The notes: generated by a model from the letters alone, not told the origin. 18,242 nucleotides of DNA from JANRKF01 sp964519595 (GCA_964519595.1 CAZFJN010000039.1:1-18242), one strand, 5' to 3'. Counted from the stretch's first letter, positions 6,450 to 13,896 are shown. Made by a program: numbers and translations.

Positions 6450-7769
6450 TCATTTCTCTTTGTCGCGCAGTTTTTTCCAATATTCTAGGCGCTTGATTAT
6501 TTCGCGTTCAAAACCTCGCTCAACCGGCTGATAATATGTTGCGCGCGTCATTTCTTCCGGAAAATAATTCTGTCCGGAGAAACCGTTTTCTTCATTGTGA
6601 TCATAAGCATATCCTTTGCCATAGCCGAGTTCTTTCATCATTTTTGTTGGCGCGTTTAAAATATGCAGAGGCGGTTGCAAAGAACCATGGCAAGAGGCAG
6701 CGTCAGCAGCTTCGTGATAAGCTTTGTACTGCGCGTTTGATTTTGGCGCTGTTGCCAGATAAATAACCGCCTGGACAATTGCCAGCTCACCTTCCGGCGA
6801 GCCTAGAAACTCATAAGCGTCTCTGGCGGCATTTGCCTGAATAAGCGCTTGCGGATCTGCCATTCCGATATCTTCAACCGCAAAACGCACCAAACGCCGC
6901 GCAATATATAAAGGATCTTCTCCGCCTTCTAACATACGGCACAGCCAGTATAAAGCCGCATCAACATCTGAACCGCGCATGGATTTATGCAGCGCGCTGA
7001 TTAAATTATAATGTGCATCTTCTTTTTTATCATAAAGCGGCGCACGCTTATGTAATAGCTGCTGCATTTCCTGACGCGAGAGAGGTTTTTTCACTTCAGC
7101 AGCAATCGCAAACAGCAGCTCACAAAAATTATATAATGTCCGCGCATCACCATCAGCCATGGTGATAAGCTGCATTCTTGCCTCATTATCAAGCGGCAGC
7201 GCGATTTCTGTATAAGTTTCTGCACGTTTTAGCAGCTTATTCAAATCATCATGTTCTAAGCGTTTAAGCACCACAATCTGCATTCGTGATAACAAAGCAG
7301 CATTAAGCGAAAATGAAGGATTCTCAGTAGTCGCGCCAATTAGCAAGATCGTACCATCTTCAACAACTGGCAATAGCGCATCTTGTTGCGCGCGGTTGAA
7401 ACGATGAATTTCATCAACAAAAACTACTGTTCTGCGTCCGCTTGCCGAATGTTTGCGCGCGCGTTCAAATATTGCTTTCATGTCAGCAATTCCGGAAGAA
7501 ACTGCGGAAATATTTTCCGAAACTGCGTCAATTTCCGCAGCGGCGATTCTGGCAATTGTTGTTTTTCCGCAGCCAGGAGGTCCCCACAACAACGTTGACA
7601 GAGGATTTTTTCCAAGGAGCAGTTGCCGTAGAGCTGCGTTTTTCTGCAGTGATTCAGATTGTCCGATGATTTCTTCGACAGTTTTTGGCCGCAATCTTTC
7701 CGCCAGCGGCAAAGCGGCGAGATATTGCGATGCGAATAAGCTTGTTTCCAAAGCTGAAATTTTCGGCAT
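6450..7769 (-). CDS. rarA: Replication-associated recombination protein A (AAA+ ATPase)
   Basis: RarA (MgsA) is a clamp-loader-related ATPase that acts at stalled replication forks. The 439-residue length fits the family. Walker A is GPPGCGKTT (63-71), Walker B is VVFVDEIHRF with D119/E120, and sensor 1 is GATTENPSF (145-153) followed by the arginine-finger segment ALLSR. The C-terminal half carries the family tetramerisation region, including the conserved H-K-S-M-R-G-S-D stretch and, near residue 380, ELGYGKGYAYDHNEE with the F-P-E-E-M motif after it. It lies about 70 bases downstream of dgt on the same strand, probably co-transcribed, with a 13-bp tandem repeat between them. The ribosome site (AAAGG about 11 bases upstream) is modest. 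Confidence 0.95.
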   Translation of the reverse strand: MPKISALETSLFASQYLAALPLAERLRPKTVEEIIGQSESLQKNAALRQLLLGKNPLSTLLWGPPGCGKTTIARIAAAEIDAVSENISAVSSGIADMKAIFERARKHSASGRRTVVFVDEIHRFNRAQQDALLPVVEDGTILLIGATTENPSFSLNAALLSRMQIVVLKRLEHDDLNKLLKRAETYTEIALPLDNEARMQLITMADGDARTLYNFCELLFAIAAEVKKPLSRQEMQQLLHKRAPLYDKKEDAHYNLISALHKSMRGSDVDAALYWLCRMLEGGEDPLYIARRLVRFAVEDIGMADPQALIQANAARDAYEFLGSPEGELAIVQAVIYLATAPKSNAQYKAYHEAADAASCHGSLQPPLHILNAPTKMMKELGYGKGYAYDHNEENGFSGQNYFPEEMTRATYYQPVERGFEREIIKRLEYWKKLRDKEK

Positions 7770-7800
7770 TTTTTTTAAGCCTTTATTTCCAGAATATTGC

Positions 7801-7839
7801 TATTTAATATTGTTATTTAATATTGTTATTTAATATTGC
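7801..7839. repeat. 13-bp tandem repeat, three copies, between dgt and rarA
   Basis: TATTTAATATTGT (7801-7813), TATTTAATATTGT (7814-7826) and TATTTAATATTGC (7827-7839) run without spacers, with a partial copy just before. The last base is the first plus-strand base of the dgt stop codon. Each unit includes the palindrome AATATT. Confidence 0.9.
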
Positions 7840-8993
7840 TATTTTCCAAGCCAGCTTCGTGCTTGAACATCAAAAATCCGGCGATGTTCATCAAGCGCAA
7901 AACGGTCTGTCATTCCGGCAATAAAATCAGCAACCACAGAAGCAGTTTGCAAATTATTTTTTCCGGCAGTTATTTCGTTCCAGCCAATTGGCAGACATTC
8001 AGGCTCATTAAGAAAGAAATTAAACAGCTCGCTGACTACTCTTCTGGCCTTACTCGCCATGCGATTGACTTTATAATGACGATACATTCGCCGCATCAGG
8101 AAAGATTTAAGCTGTAAATTATGCGCGCTCATTTCCTCAGAAAAAGCGATTAATGGTCGTCCGAGCGATCTTACCTCTGCCGCGCTTTTAACGCCGCTTT
8201 CTAAAATATTGCGCCGTGATGTGCTGACCAGATCAGTAACCATGCGATTTATTATCCGGCGAATTGATTCATGAATAAGGCGCGGTTTGCTAATCTGCGG
8301 ATAAAGAGCGTTTACTTCATGAAAAACCGTTGCCACATATGAAATTTCATCAAGATCAGCAACTGAAAATAATCCGGCGCGTAAACCATCATCTATATCG
8401 TGATTATTATAAGCAATATCATCAGCAAGCGCAGCAACTTGTGCTTCAAGTCCGGCATAGCTGGAGAGTTCCAGATCAAAATTTTCAAAATTTATCAGCG
8501 GTTTCTGTTTGCTTGTTTCCAACTTGTTATCAACCACCAGCGGACCGTTATGCTTGGCAATACCTTCGAGAGTTTCCCAGGAAAGGTTCAAACCGTCAAA
8601 TTCAGCATAACGCTGTTCAAGCAGCGTAATAATACGTAAACTATGCTGGTTGTGATCAAAGCCGCCAAATTGCCGCATTGCTTCTTTTAAACCATCTTCT
8701 CCGGCATGTCCGAACGGCGGATGACCAAGATCATGCGCCAAAGCCAGCGCCTCGCCAAGATCTTCATTAAGCGCCAGCGAACGGCAAATTGACCGCGCCA
8801 GCTGTGATACTTCAAGACTATGCGTAAGGCGTGTGCGATAATGATCGCCTTCATGATTCACAAATACTTGTGTTTTATATTCCAGACGGCGAAAGGCGGT
8901 GCAGTGAATAATCCGATCACGATCGCGCTGGAAACAGCTGCGTGTGGCGCTTTCCGACTCAGCATAAAGCCTGCCTCGGCTTTGCTCAGGATG
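7839..8993 (-). CDS. dgt: dGTP triphosphohydrolase-like protein, 5' end lost in gap
   Basis: The HD-domain enzyme hydrolyses dNTPs (classically dGTP) to nucleoside plus tripolyphosphate, controlling dNTP pools. The visible 384 residues begin H-P-E-Q-S-R-G-R and run into the FQRDRDRIIH...AFRR motif of the family. Metal-binding residues are visible: H58 in RTRLTHSLEV, H87-D88 in LAHDLGHPPFGH, and the later Asp in ALADDIAYNNHDIDD (numbering from the first visible residue). Comparison with relatives suggests only a few to some tens of N-terminal residues are in the 100-N gap. The stop abuts a 13-bp tandem repeat, then rarA. It is divergent from the ErpA-type gene, an arrangement familiar in alphaproteobacteria. 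A reading frame continuing through the N run to 9125 is an artefact. Confidence 0.93.
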   Translation of the reverse strand, partial: HPEQSRGRLYAESESATRSCFQRDRDRIIHCTAFRRLEYKTQVFVNHEGDHYRTRLTHSLEVSQLARSICRSLALNEDLGEALALAHDLGHPPFGHAGEDGLKEAMRQFGGFDHNQHSLRIITLLEQRYAEFDGLNLSWETLEGIAKHNGPLVVDNKLETSKQKPLINFENFDLELSSYAGLEAQVAALADDIAYNNHDIDDGLRAGLFSVADLDEISYVATVFHEVNALYPQISKPRLIHESIRRIINRMVTDLVSTSRRNILESGVKSAAEVRSLGRPLIAFSEEMSAHNLQLKSFLMRRMYRHYKVNRMASKARRVVSELFNFFLNEPECLPIGWNEITAGKNNLQTASVVADFIAGMTDRFALDEHRRIFDVQARSWLGK

Positions 8994-9093
8994 NNNNNNN
9001 NNNNNNNNNNNNNNNNNNNNNNNNNNNNNNNNNNNNNNNNNNNNNNNNNNNNNNNNNNNNNNNNNNNNNNNNNNNNNNNNNNNNNNNNNNNNN
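8994..9093. other. Assembly gap (100 N)
   Basis: Exactly 100 N, the usual placeholder for a scaffold gap of unknown size. It hides the starts of dgt (minus) and the ErpA-type gene (plus) and their promoters. The right edge is low-complexity sequence built from CAAAG/GAACAA-like units, which may be what broke the assembly. Confidence 0.97.
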
Positions 9094-9468
9094 CAAAGCA
9101 AAGAACAAAGCGAACAACAGAACAACGAACAAAGCGTTGCTACTTTTCTGGTTACTGATTCTGCCTCGTCTCGTATAGCTTATCTGCTTGCTGATGAGCC
9201 GACTGGCGCTTCTTTTGTAATTTCTGTTCTTGGCGGCGGTTGTTCAGGATTTCAATATAATTTTGATATAGCGGTAAAACCTCGCGCCGAGAATGATTTA
9301 TTTATTGAAAAAGAAGGCGCTAGAATCCTTGTTGATGATGTCTCACTAGGGCTACTTAAAGGCTCAGCGCTTGACTATACTGAAGATCTCGCTCATTCCG
9401 GATTCGTTATAAAAAACCCTAATGCTACTGCCAAATGCGGTTGTGGAAATAGTTTCTCAGTATTGTAG
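9094..9468 (+). CDS. erpA: ErpA/IscA (HesB) family Fe-S carrier, 5' end lost in gap
   Basis: A-type carriers hold and pass Fe-S clusters to target enzymes. The open frame enters from the gap, so no start is visible; 124 residues remain. From residue about 20 it matches the family: VTDSASSRI, the GGGCSGFQY motif with Cys50, the LVDDVSL segment, GSALDYTEDL, FVIKNPNA, then CGCGNSF with Cys115 and Cys117 (numbering from the first visible residue). All three cluster-binding cysteines are present. The first 18 residues are Gln/Glu/Asn-rich and unlike the usual short N-terminus, so either the protein has an added tail or the start lies inside this stretch with a non-ATG codon. It is followed seven bases later by xthA, a neighbour pair familiar in alphaproteobacteria. 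I use erpA as the nearest symbol; an iscA assignment cannot be excluded. Confidence 0.88.
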   Translation, partial: QSKEQSEQQNNEQSVATFLVTDSASSRIAYLLADEPTGASFVISVLGGGCSGFQYNFDIAVKPRAENDLFIEKEGARILVDDVSLGLLKGSALDYTEDLAHSGFVIKNPNATAKCGCGNSFSVL

Positions 9469-9474
9469 GATTCT

Positions 9475-10293
9475 ATGGTTACATCTATAGCTACATCTGT
9501 AGTTACTATAGCTACATGGAATGTTAATTCCGTGCGCGTTCGGCTTGCTCAGCTGCTTGGCTGGTTGCGTGAAGATAAGCCGGATATAGTTCTTCTGCAG
9601 GAAATTAAATGTATTGAAGAAAATTTTCCGCGTCTGGAAATTGAAGATTGCGGATATAATGTCGCGATTTGCGGACAAAAAACCTATAATGGCGTGGCAA
9701 TTCTTTCGCGATTTCCGCTTGAAGATGTCGTTTGCGGCTTGCCTTCCTTTCCGGAAGATAATAATGCGCGCTATATCGAGGCTATTATCAACAGCGCGGT
9801 CGGAATTATTCGTGTTGCTTCTGTTTATGTGCCAAACGGTCAGGATATAAACAGCGAGAAATTTTCCTATAAATTGCTTTTTCTCAAGCGGCTTCATCAG
9901 CATATCGTGAAACTACGTTCATATGATGAAATGCTGGTAATAGGCGGAGATTACAATATAGCGCCGGAAGATTCAGATGTTGCAAATCCACAAATCTGGC
10001 AAGACAGCGTTCTTACTCACAACGAGGTGCGCCGCAATTTCCGCAAATTACTAAATGCCGGATTATATGATGCGGCGGCACAGCAACATGCACAGCAACA
10101 TGCACAACAACATGATTATACATGGTGGGATTATCGTGCCGGCGGTTTTGAAAAAAATGATGGTTTACGCATTGACCATCTGCTTCTGTCGCCGCAGGCT
10201 TTTGACAAGCTTCAATCATGCCGCGTAATTACCAAATTAAGAGCAATGGAAAAACCTTCCGACCATGCGCCAGTTATTGCTATAATACAATAA
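9475..10293 (+). CDS. xthA: Exodeoxyribonuclease III / AP endonuclease
   Basis: The enzyme nicks DNA at abasic sites and has 3'-exonuclease and phosphatase activity in base excision repair. The 272-residue chain shows the full exonuclease-endonuclease-phosphatase fold: TWNVNS (N16), LQEIK with E43, the YVPNGQ loop (Tyr119), GGDYNIAP (D159, N161), TWWDYR (216-221), RIDHLL (232-237) and the catalytic SDHAP (D263, H264). The ATG at 9475 is preceded by AGGA (9467-9470) overlapping the previous stop, so it is translationally close to the ErpA-type gene. About eight residues precede the usual start of the first strand. Just before TWWDYR is an in-frame 12-bp tandem repeat adding A-Q-Q-H units in a loop that varies in length in the family. 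Confidence 0.95.
   Translation: MVTSIATSVVTIATWNVNSVRVRLAQLLGWLREDKPDIVLLQEIKCIEENFPRLEIEDCGYNVAICGQKTYNGVAILSRFPLEDVVCGLPSFPEDNNARYIEAIINSAVGIIRVASVYVPNGQDINSEKFSYKLLFLKRLHQHIVKLRSYDEMLVIGGDYNIAPEDSDVANPQIWQDSVLTHNEVRRNFRKLLNAGLYDAAAQQHAQQHAQQHDYTWWDYRAGGFEKNDGLRIDHLLLSPQAFDKLQSCRVITKLRAMEKPSDHAPVIAIIQ
10081..10116 (+). repeat. In-frame 12-bp tandem repeat inside xthA
   Basis: CAGCAACATGCA occurs at 10081-10092 and 10093-10104, with a degenerate third unit CAACAACATGAT at 10105-10116. It encodes QQHA-QQHA-QQHD immediately upstream of the conserved TWWDYR motif. Copy-number change would preserve the frame. Confidence 0.9.
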
Positions 10294-10323
10294 CTTACCT
10301 CTAGGAGGCAAAATATTTTCTAA

Positions 10324-10368
10324 AATATATTAATATATTGTTTAAGTAATGAATTATTTTGTTATAAT
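10324..10368 (+). promoter_or_regulatory. Palindrome and -10 box upstream of the orphan helical gene
   Basis: A perfect 16-bp palindrome AATATATTAATATATT (10324-10339) is followed by a consensus -10 hexamer TATAAT (10363-10368), 30 bases before the ATG at 10399. The best -35 candidate is TTGTTT (10338-10343), which overlaps the palindrome edge with a long 19-base spacer. A protein bound to the palindrome would cover the -35. Confidence 0.45.
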
Positions 10369-10398
10369 AGCTGCAATAATAACAAATTGGTTATAATC

Positions 10399-10848
10399 AT
10401 GATTGATGATAAGTATAAAGCAGCAGCTAGAGGAATACTTGATACTGTTATTTTAGGTAAAACTATAGAATATTTGCTCGAAGTATTGTCTGAATCGGGA
10501 AATAATCCAGAAGGCCTTGAGGAATCTGTACGTCAAGCTTTAGAAAATTTGTTAAAGGGTCTTCGTTTGGTTGCAAACGGACGTGATGCCACTTCACTAC
10601 AGTTACCTGTAATGAAGCAATCATACAGCATTATGCGTCAAATAAAAGATGACGCGGTTAGAATGATTGATGAAGAAGCAACTAGAATATCCTCAGAACC
10701 ACAAACAGAAGATACTGCTAAAAAACTAGAACAGATTCAACTAGCAAAAGAGCAAATGGAAGAAAATGTTGTCAATGCTTCATTATATGCAGATACAATT
10801 TCAGAGTATACAAACAGCAGAAAAAACAATGGCCGAGTCAATTCCTAA
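10399..10848 (+). CDS. Unrecognised helical protein, 149 residues
   Basis: I do not recognise this protein. ATG at 10399 is chosen over an in-frame TTG at 10387; neither has a good ribosome site. The chain has no signal peptide or membrane segment and is predominantly helical: residues about 5-30 (AAARGILDTVILGKTIEYLL), 35-60, 75-95 and an acidic, Gln-rich coiled-coil stretch about 95-135 (KKLEQIQLAKEQMEENV). Codons are more AT-rich than in xthA or rnhA beside it. It overlaps the convergent rnhA by 11 bases at the 3' ends. Its upstream region has a consensus -10 and a 16-bp palindrome, so it looks like a separately regulated, possibly acquired gene. Confidence 0.65.
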   Translation: MIDDKYKAAARGILDTVILGKTIEYLLEVLSESGNNPEGLEESVRQALENLLKGLRLVANGRDATSLQLPVMKQSYSIMRQIKDDAVRMIDEEATRISSEPQTEDTAKKLEQIQLAKEQMEENVVNASLYADTISEYTNSRKNNGRVNS

Positions 10849-11296
10849 AATGCTGTCTTATAGCAGATGTTGCTAACTGATCAGCGCGTTCATTCTCCTG
10901 ATGACCGCTATGGCCTTTTATCCAATGCCAGATTACATTGTGGCGTTTAAGCTCTGTTTCAAGTTCTTGCCATAAATCAAGGTTTTTAACTGGTTTTTTA
11001 TCGGCAGTTCTCCAGCCGCGGTCTCTCCAGCCGGAAAGCCACTGCGTTGCGCCTTGCAGCAGATATTTACTGTCAGTATAAAGATCAACCGCGCAAGGCG
11101 TTTTAAGCAGCCGCAATGCTTCTATGGCGGCGGTCATTTCCATGCGGTTGTTAGTGGTTTCAGGATTTGCTCCGGAAATTTCTTTTTCCTTATCACCATA
11201 GCGCAAAACAGCTCCCCAACCGCCCGGACCAGGATTGCCAAGACATGCGCCGTCAGTATAGATTGCGACATGTTTTCTGTCATGGCGTTTTGTCAT
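10838..11296 (-). CDS. rnhA: Ribonuclease HI
   Basis: RNase HI cuts the RNA strand of RNA-DNA hybrids (R-loops, primers). The 152-residue protein has the catalytic set D15 (in YTDGACLGNPGPGGWG), E53 (in MEMTAAIEAL), D75 (in LYTDSKYL), H129 (in KGHSGH) and D139 (in ERADQLA), each offset by five from E. coli numbering. Start 11296 is chosen because AGGAA lies 8 bases before it and it follows the thrB stop by 16 bases; an upstream ATG at 11410 would add 38 unrelated residues lying over the thrB 3' end. It is transcribed behind thrB, a common alphaproteobacterial pair, and its 3' end overlaps the convergent gene by 11 bases. Confidence 0.96.
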   Translation of the reverse strand: MTKRHDRKHVAIYTDGACLGNPGPGGWGAVLRYGDKEKEISGANPETTNNRMEMTAAIEALRLLKTPCAVDLYTDSKYLLQGATQWLSGWRDRGWRTADKKPVKNLDLWQELETELKRHNVIWHWIKGHSGHQENERADQLATSAIRQHFRN

Positions 11297-11312
11297 TAGA
11301 CATTTCCTGTTT

Positions 11313-12293
11313 TTATGTTTTGTAATTCTGGAAGAATTGCAGTTTGGACAAATATTCCAGCGGATTTTTACGATTAACCGCCGCGCCTTCTTCAGTTTCA
11401 AGCCAGTCAATACTGCGCGTTAATAAAAACCGCAAAGACGCGCCGCGCAGCAAAACCGGCAAGGCGGCTTCTTCTTCAACAGTCAATGAACGCAGCTCAT
11501 TATATCCTTGCATTAAGGCGGTTGCGCGGTCTGGAATAAAGCGCTGACGTTCATCAAAACACCAGGCATTAATTATAATCGCCAGATCATATGCCCAGAA
11601 ATCATTACAAGCGAAATAACAATCTATAATTCCGGACAGTTTTTTGTTGCAATCAAAAAAAACATTGTCAGGGAATAAATCCGCATGAATTGGCCCGGAA
11701 GGCAGAGCATCCGGCCAGTTGTCGCTTAGATAATTATATTCACGGCTGATGGTTTTGTGTAATTCCGGCGCGATGCTGTCAGCTTTCTCGTACAGCTTGT
11801 CGATCATATTTTCCCATGCGGAAAGCGACAAGCCGTTTTTACGTTGATGCGGAAAATCAATGCCGGAAATATGTGTTCTTGCGGCAATAGCGCCAAGCTG
11901 GAAAAGATGCTCAGCAGTTATTCTCCGCGCTTCCACGCCAGCGCCTTCCAGAAAACTAACCAGCAATGCCGGACGTTCTTTAAGAGCGGATAATACTCTG
12001 CCGTTTTTCATTGTTAAAGGCAGTGGACAATTAATGCCATTTGCGCGCCACCATTGCATTAAAGCTACAAAATACGGCAATTCTTCCAGCTGATAACGAC
12101 GCTCGAACAAAGTAAGTATATATTTATTTGCTGATTCACTCGTTTCATCTGCTGTTTTATTTGCAGTTACCAGCAGATAATTACTGTTGCTTACGCCTTC
12201 AGTTATGCCGCTGAAATCCTGCAACTCGCCGATGTCATAACAGCTCAGGAAATCGGCGATTTCATTGCGCGAAAGGTGAGTATATACAGCCAT
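11313..12293 (-). CDS. thrB: Homoserine kinase, aminoglycoside-phosphotransferase-fold type
   Basis: This kinase phosphorylates L-homoserine, the step before threonine synthase. It is the ThrB type with the APH/choline-kinase fold used by many alphaproteobacteria, not the GHMP type of E. coli. Over 326 residues it shows the family N-terminus (VYTHLSRNEI, then GITEGVSNSNYLL as a phosphate-binding loop near 30-41), the catalytic loop PIHADLFPDN (H203, D205, N210), and the metal-binding GIIDCYFA (D224) followed by DFWAYDLAI. The start ATG has GAGAA a few bases upstream. It leads into rnhA after 16 bases. Residues 43-58 form a polar insert relative to my memory of the family. The upstream spacer contains 10-bp repeats. 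Confidence 0.94.
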   Translation of the reverse strand: MAVYTHLSRNEIADFLSCYDIGELQDFSGITEGVSNSNYLLVTANKTADETSESANKYILTLFERRYQLEELPYFVALMQWWRANGINCPLPLTMKNGRVLSALKERPALLVSFLEGAGVEARRITAEHLFQLGAIAARTHISGIDFPHQRKNGLSLSAWENMIDKLYEKADSIAPELHKTISREYNYLSDNWPDALPSGPIHADLFPDNVFFDCNKKLSGIIDCYFACNDFWAYDLAIIINAWCFDERQRFIPDRATALMQGYNELRSLTVEEEAALPVLLRGASLRFLLTRSIDWLETEEGAAVNRKNPLEYLSKLQFFQNYKT

Positions 12294-12330
12294 TTTCTCA
12301 GAATGTTTTAATATTTATCAAATTCTATCA

Positions 12331-12370
12331 GATTAGATCAGATTAGATTAGATCATATTCGATCAGATTC
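12331..12370. repeat. Imperfect 10-bp tandem repeats upstream of thrB
   Basis: Four in-phase units: GATTAGATCA, GATTAGATTA, GATCATATTC and GATCAGATTC. The period is close to one helical turn. They begin 38 bases upstream of the thrB start and run into the last codons of the cysteine-rich gene, whose final residues are encoded by repeat DNA. Confidence 0.75.
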
Positions 12371-12730
12371 TATATAACAAAGCGCATTGCGGCATCTGGC
12401 AGCGGGCGATTGCGGCGAAGGCTTTGGCCATTTGCATTCCAATTTTACCTGATCGGAAAGAGCGGTAATTTTCTTCTCAGATGATTTGCTGACCCCTCGC
12501 CAGTTGCAGAAACTCAAAACTGCTGTGCAATCGCTGTCTCTGGAGCATTTTCTATATTGTGCTTTGATTCTGACTTTATCGCTTTCAGTTTCAAATATCT
12601 CTTCAGCAATTTTGTCTGTCTGGCTTGCCGCATAGGAATTTTCTGCATGAATAAAAGAATAGAAAATCAAACAGCAGACAGCAAATATAACCAGCTTTAT
12701 GGTCAGGCTATTGTCAGAATATGACAACAT
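12353..12730 (-). CDS. Small exported protein with six cysteines
   Basis: The 125-residue product begins with a hydrophobic segment (about 11-29) and a plausible signal-peptidase site after S-Y-A (34). The mature part has six cysteines: C62, C68, C75, C99, C113 and C118 (spacing x5, x6, x23, x13, x4). C62-S-R-D-S-D-C68 resembles the C-x-x-D-x-D-C motif of small extracytoplasmic cysteine-rich proteins. Three disulphides in the periplasm would be possible. No function is known to me. Its ATG shares a base with the sdhB stop (TAATG), with AGGG upstream, so it is translationally coupled to sdhB. Whether it has any link to succinate dehydrogenase is unknown. Confidence 0.75.
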   Translation of the reverse strand: MLSYSDNSLTIKLVIFAVCCLIFYSFIHAENSYAASQTDKIAEEIFETESDKVRIKAQYRKCSRDSDCTAVLSFCNWRGVSKSSEKKITALSDQVKLECKWPKPSPQSPAARCRNALCYIESDRI

Positions 12731-13530
12731 TACACCACCCTTTCAACCAGCATTTTTTTAATCTCGCCAATTGCCTTGGCCGGATTTAAGCCTTTCGGGC
12801 AGGTTTTCGCGCAATTCATTATGGTATGACAACGGTAGAGTTTAAAAGGATCATCAAGCTCATCAAGCCTTTCTCCGGCCATTTCGTCGCGTGAATCAAT
12901 TATCCAGCGATAAGCATGAAGCAAAATTGCCGGACCTAAATAGCGATCAGAATTCCACCAGTAACTAGGACAGCTTGTTGAACAGCAGGCGCATAATATA
13001 CATTCATACAAACCATCCAGCTTCGCTCTATCTTCTGGCGATTGCAGGCGCTCACGATTTGCCGGCGCTTGTGTTTCCGACTGTAACCATGGTTTTATCG
13101 ACGCATATTGCGCGTAAAAATGCGACATGTCCGGAACAAGGTCTTTAACAACTTGCATATGCGGCAATGGATAAATATTCACCTCGCCTTTCACCTCGTC
13201 AATTGGCTTAATACAAGCCAGAGTATTTGTGCCGTCAATGTTCATCGCGCATGAACCGCAAATTCCTTCGCGGCAGGAACGGCGGAAGGTAAGCGTTGAA
13301 TCAACTTCATCTTTGATTTTAATCAGCGCGTCAAGCACCATCGGCGCACAGGCGCTCATATCCAGCTCGTAGCTGTCAAGGCGCGGATTCTTCGGAACTC
13401 CTTTTTCGTCAACATCCTCAGGATCCCAGCGATATATATTGAATTTACGCTTGTTCTTAACGTCGGAAGCGGCCGGAAACTGTTTGCCTTTGCCAACTTT
13501 AGAATTAGCGGGAAGTCGTAACTCTGCCAT
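12730..13530 (-). CDS. sdhB: Succinate dehydrogenase iron-sulfur subunit
   Basis: SdhB passes electrons from SdhA-bound FAD to ubiquinone via three clusters on the inner face of the cytoplasmic membrane. The 266-residue chain has the [2Fe-2S] ligands C86, C91, C94 and C106 (SCREGICGSC, then LAC), and the CILCACCSTSCP (177-188) and CHTIMNCAKTCPKGLNP (234-250) motifs supplying the [4Fe-4S] and [3Fe-4S] clusters. GGAG lies 8 bases before the ATG. Unlike the classic sdhCDAB order, it is separated from sdhA by about 2 kb holding two toxin-antitoxin pairs, a lipoprotein gene and a palindromic element, though still on the same strand. A TATAAT on the minus strand just upstream may be its own promoter. 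Confidence 0.97.
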   Translation of the reverse strand: MAELRLPANSKVGKGKQFPAASDVKNKRKFNIYRWDPEDVDEKGVPKNPRLDSYELDMSACAPMVLDALIKIKDEVDSTLTFRRSCREGICGSCAMNIDGTNTLACIKPIDEVKGEVNIYPLPHMQVVKDLVPDMSHFYAQYASIKPWLQSETQAPANRERLQSPEDRAKLDGLYECILCACCSTSCPSYWWNSDRYLGPAILLHAYRWIIDSRDEMAGERLDELDDPFKLYRCHTIMNCAKTCPKGLNPAKAIGEIKKMLVERVV

Positions 13531-13554
13531 AAAATCTCCAATATCGTTTAGTCG

Positions 13555-13560
13555 ATTATA
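13555..13560 (-). promoter_or_regulatory. Putative -10 box of a private sdhB promoter
   Basis: The minus strand reads TATAAT at 13560-13555, 24 bases upstream of the sdhB start, in the 36-base space after hepT. The region upstream is AT-rich but has no clear -35 box. A start here would give a short leader with GGAG. Confidence 0.4.
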
Positions 13561-13566
13561 CTATTA

Positions 13567-13896
13567 CTAATAATCAGGATGTTTTTGCATTATTTTCCTA
13601 ACTGTTGTTGCAAGCAGATCAAGCTCATTATTAACAGCGTATTGTACAGCATCCATATTAACGCCAAGATATCCATGTACAAGGACATTACGAAATGCAA
13701 CAATATCACGCCACAAAACCTGCGGAAATTCCTCACGAATCTGATTTGGAATTTTCATAACAGCTTCGCCAATAGTTACCAATTCGTACATCATTGCTTT
13801 TGATGTTATATCATTATCAATCCCTCGCTTCTTAAAATCATCAATACGCTCGATTGCATCAAGAATACTCTGTAAATAAACAGAAAGTTTTTTCAT
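13567..13896 (-). CDS. hepT: HepT-family toxin of a MntA/HepT module
   Basis: HepT proteins (DUF86, HEPN fold) are RNA-cleaving toxins that the partner MntA inactivates by adenylylating the active-site tyrosine. The 109-residue chain has the signature R-x4-H-x-Y: R69, H74, Y76 in RNVLVHGYLG, plus the typical helix TIGEAVMKIP. The start at 13896 is chosen because the ATG overlaps the mntA stop as ATGA and GGAAG lies about 9 bases upstream; an upstream ATG at 13974 would add 26 cysteine-rich residues overlapping mntA. Gene order is antitoxin then toxin, translationally coupled. The module lies between a lipoprotein gene and sdhB. All active residues are intact, so it is probably functional. Confidence 0.92.
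   Translation of the reverse strand: MKKLSVYLQSILDAIERIDDFKKRGIDNDITSKAMMYELVTIGEAVMKIPNQIREEFPQVLWRDIVAFRNVLVHGYLGVNMDAVQYAVNNELDLLATTVRKIMQKHPDY

Noticed and set aside
8994..9125. Continuation of dgt through the N run to an ATG at 9125
   Set aside because: The run of N has unknown true content and length, and the right side encodes the ErpA-type protein on the other strand.
10303..10308. Perfect AGGAGG ribosome-site-like sequence after xthA
   Set aside because: No start codon with an open frame follows at a workable distance.
11297..11410. Upstream ATG adding 38 residues to RNase HI
   Set aside because: It would overlap thrB by about 98 bases, and the added residues are unlike the family; 11296 has a good ribosome site.
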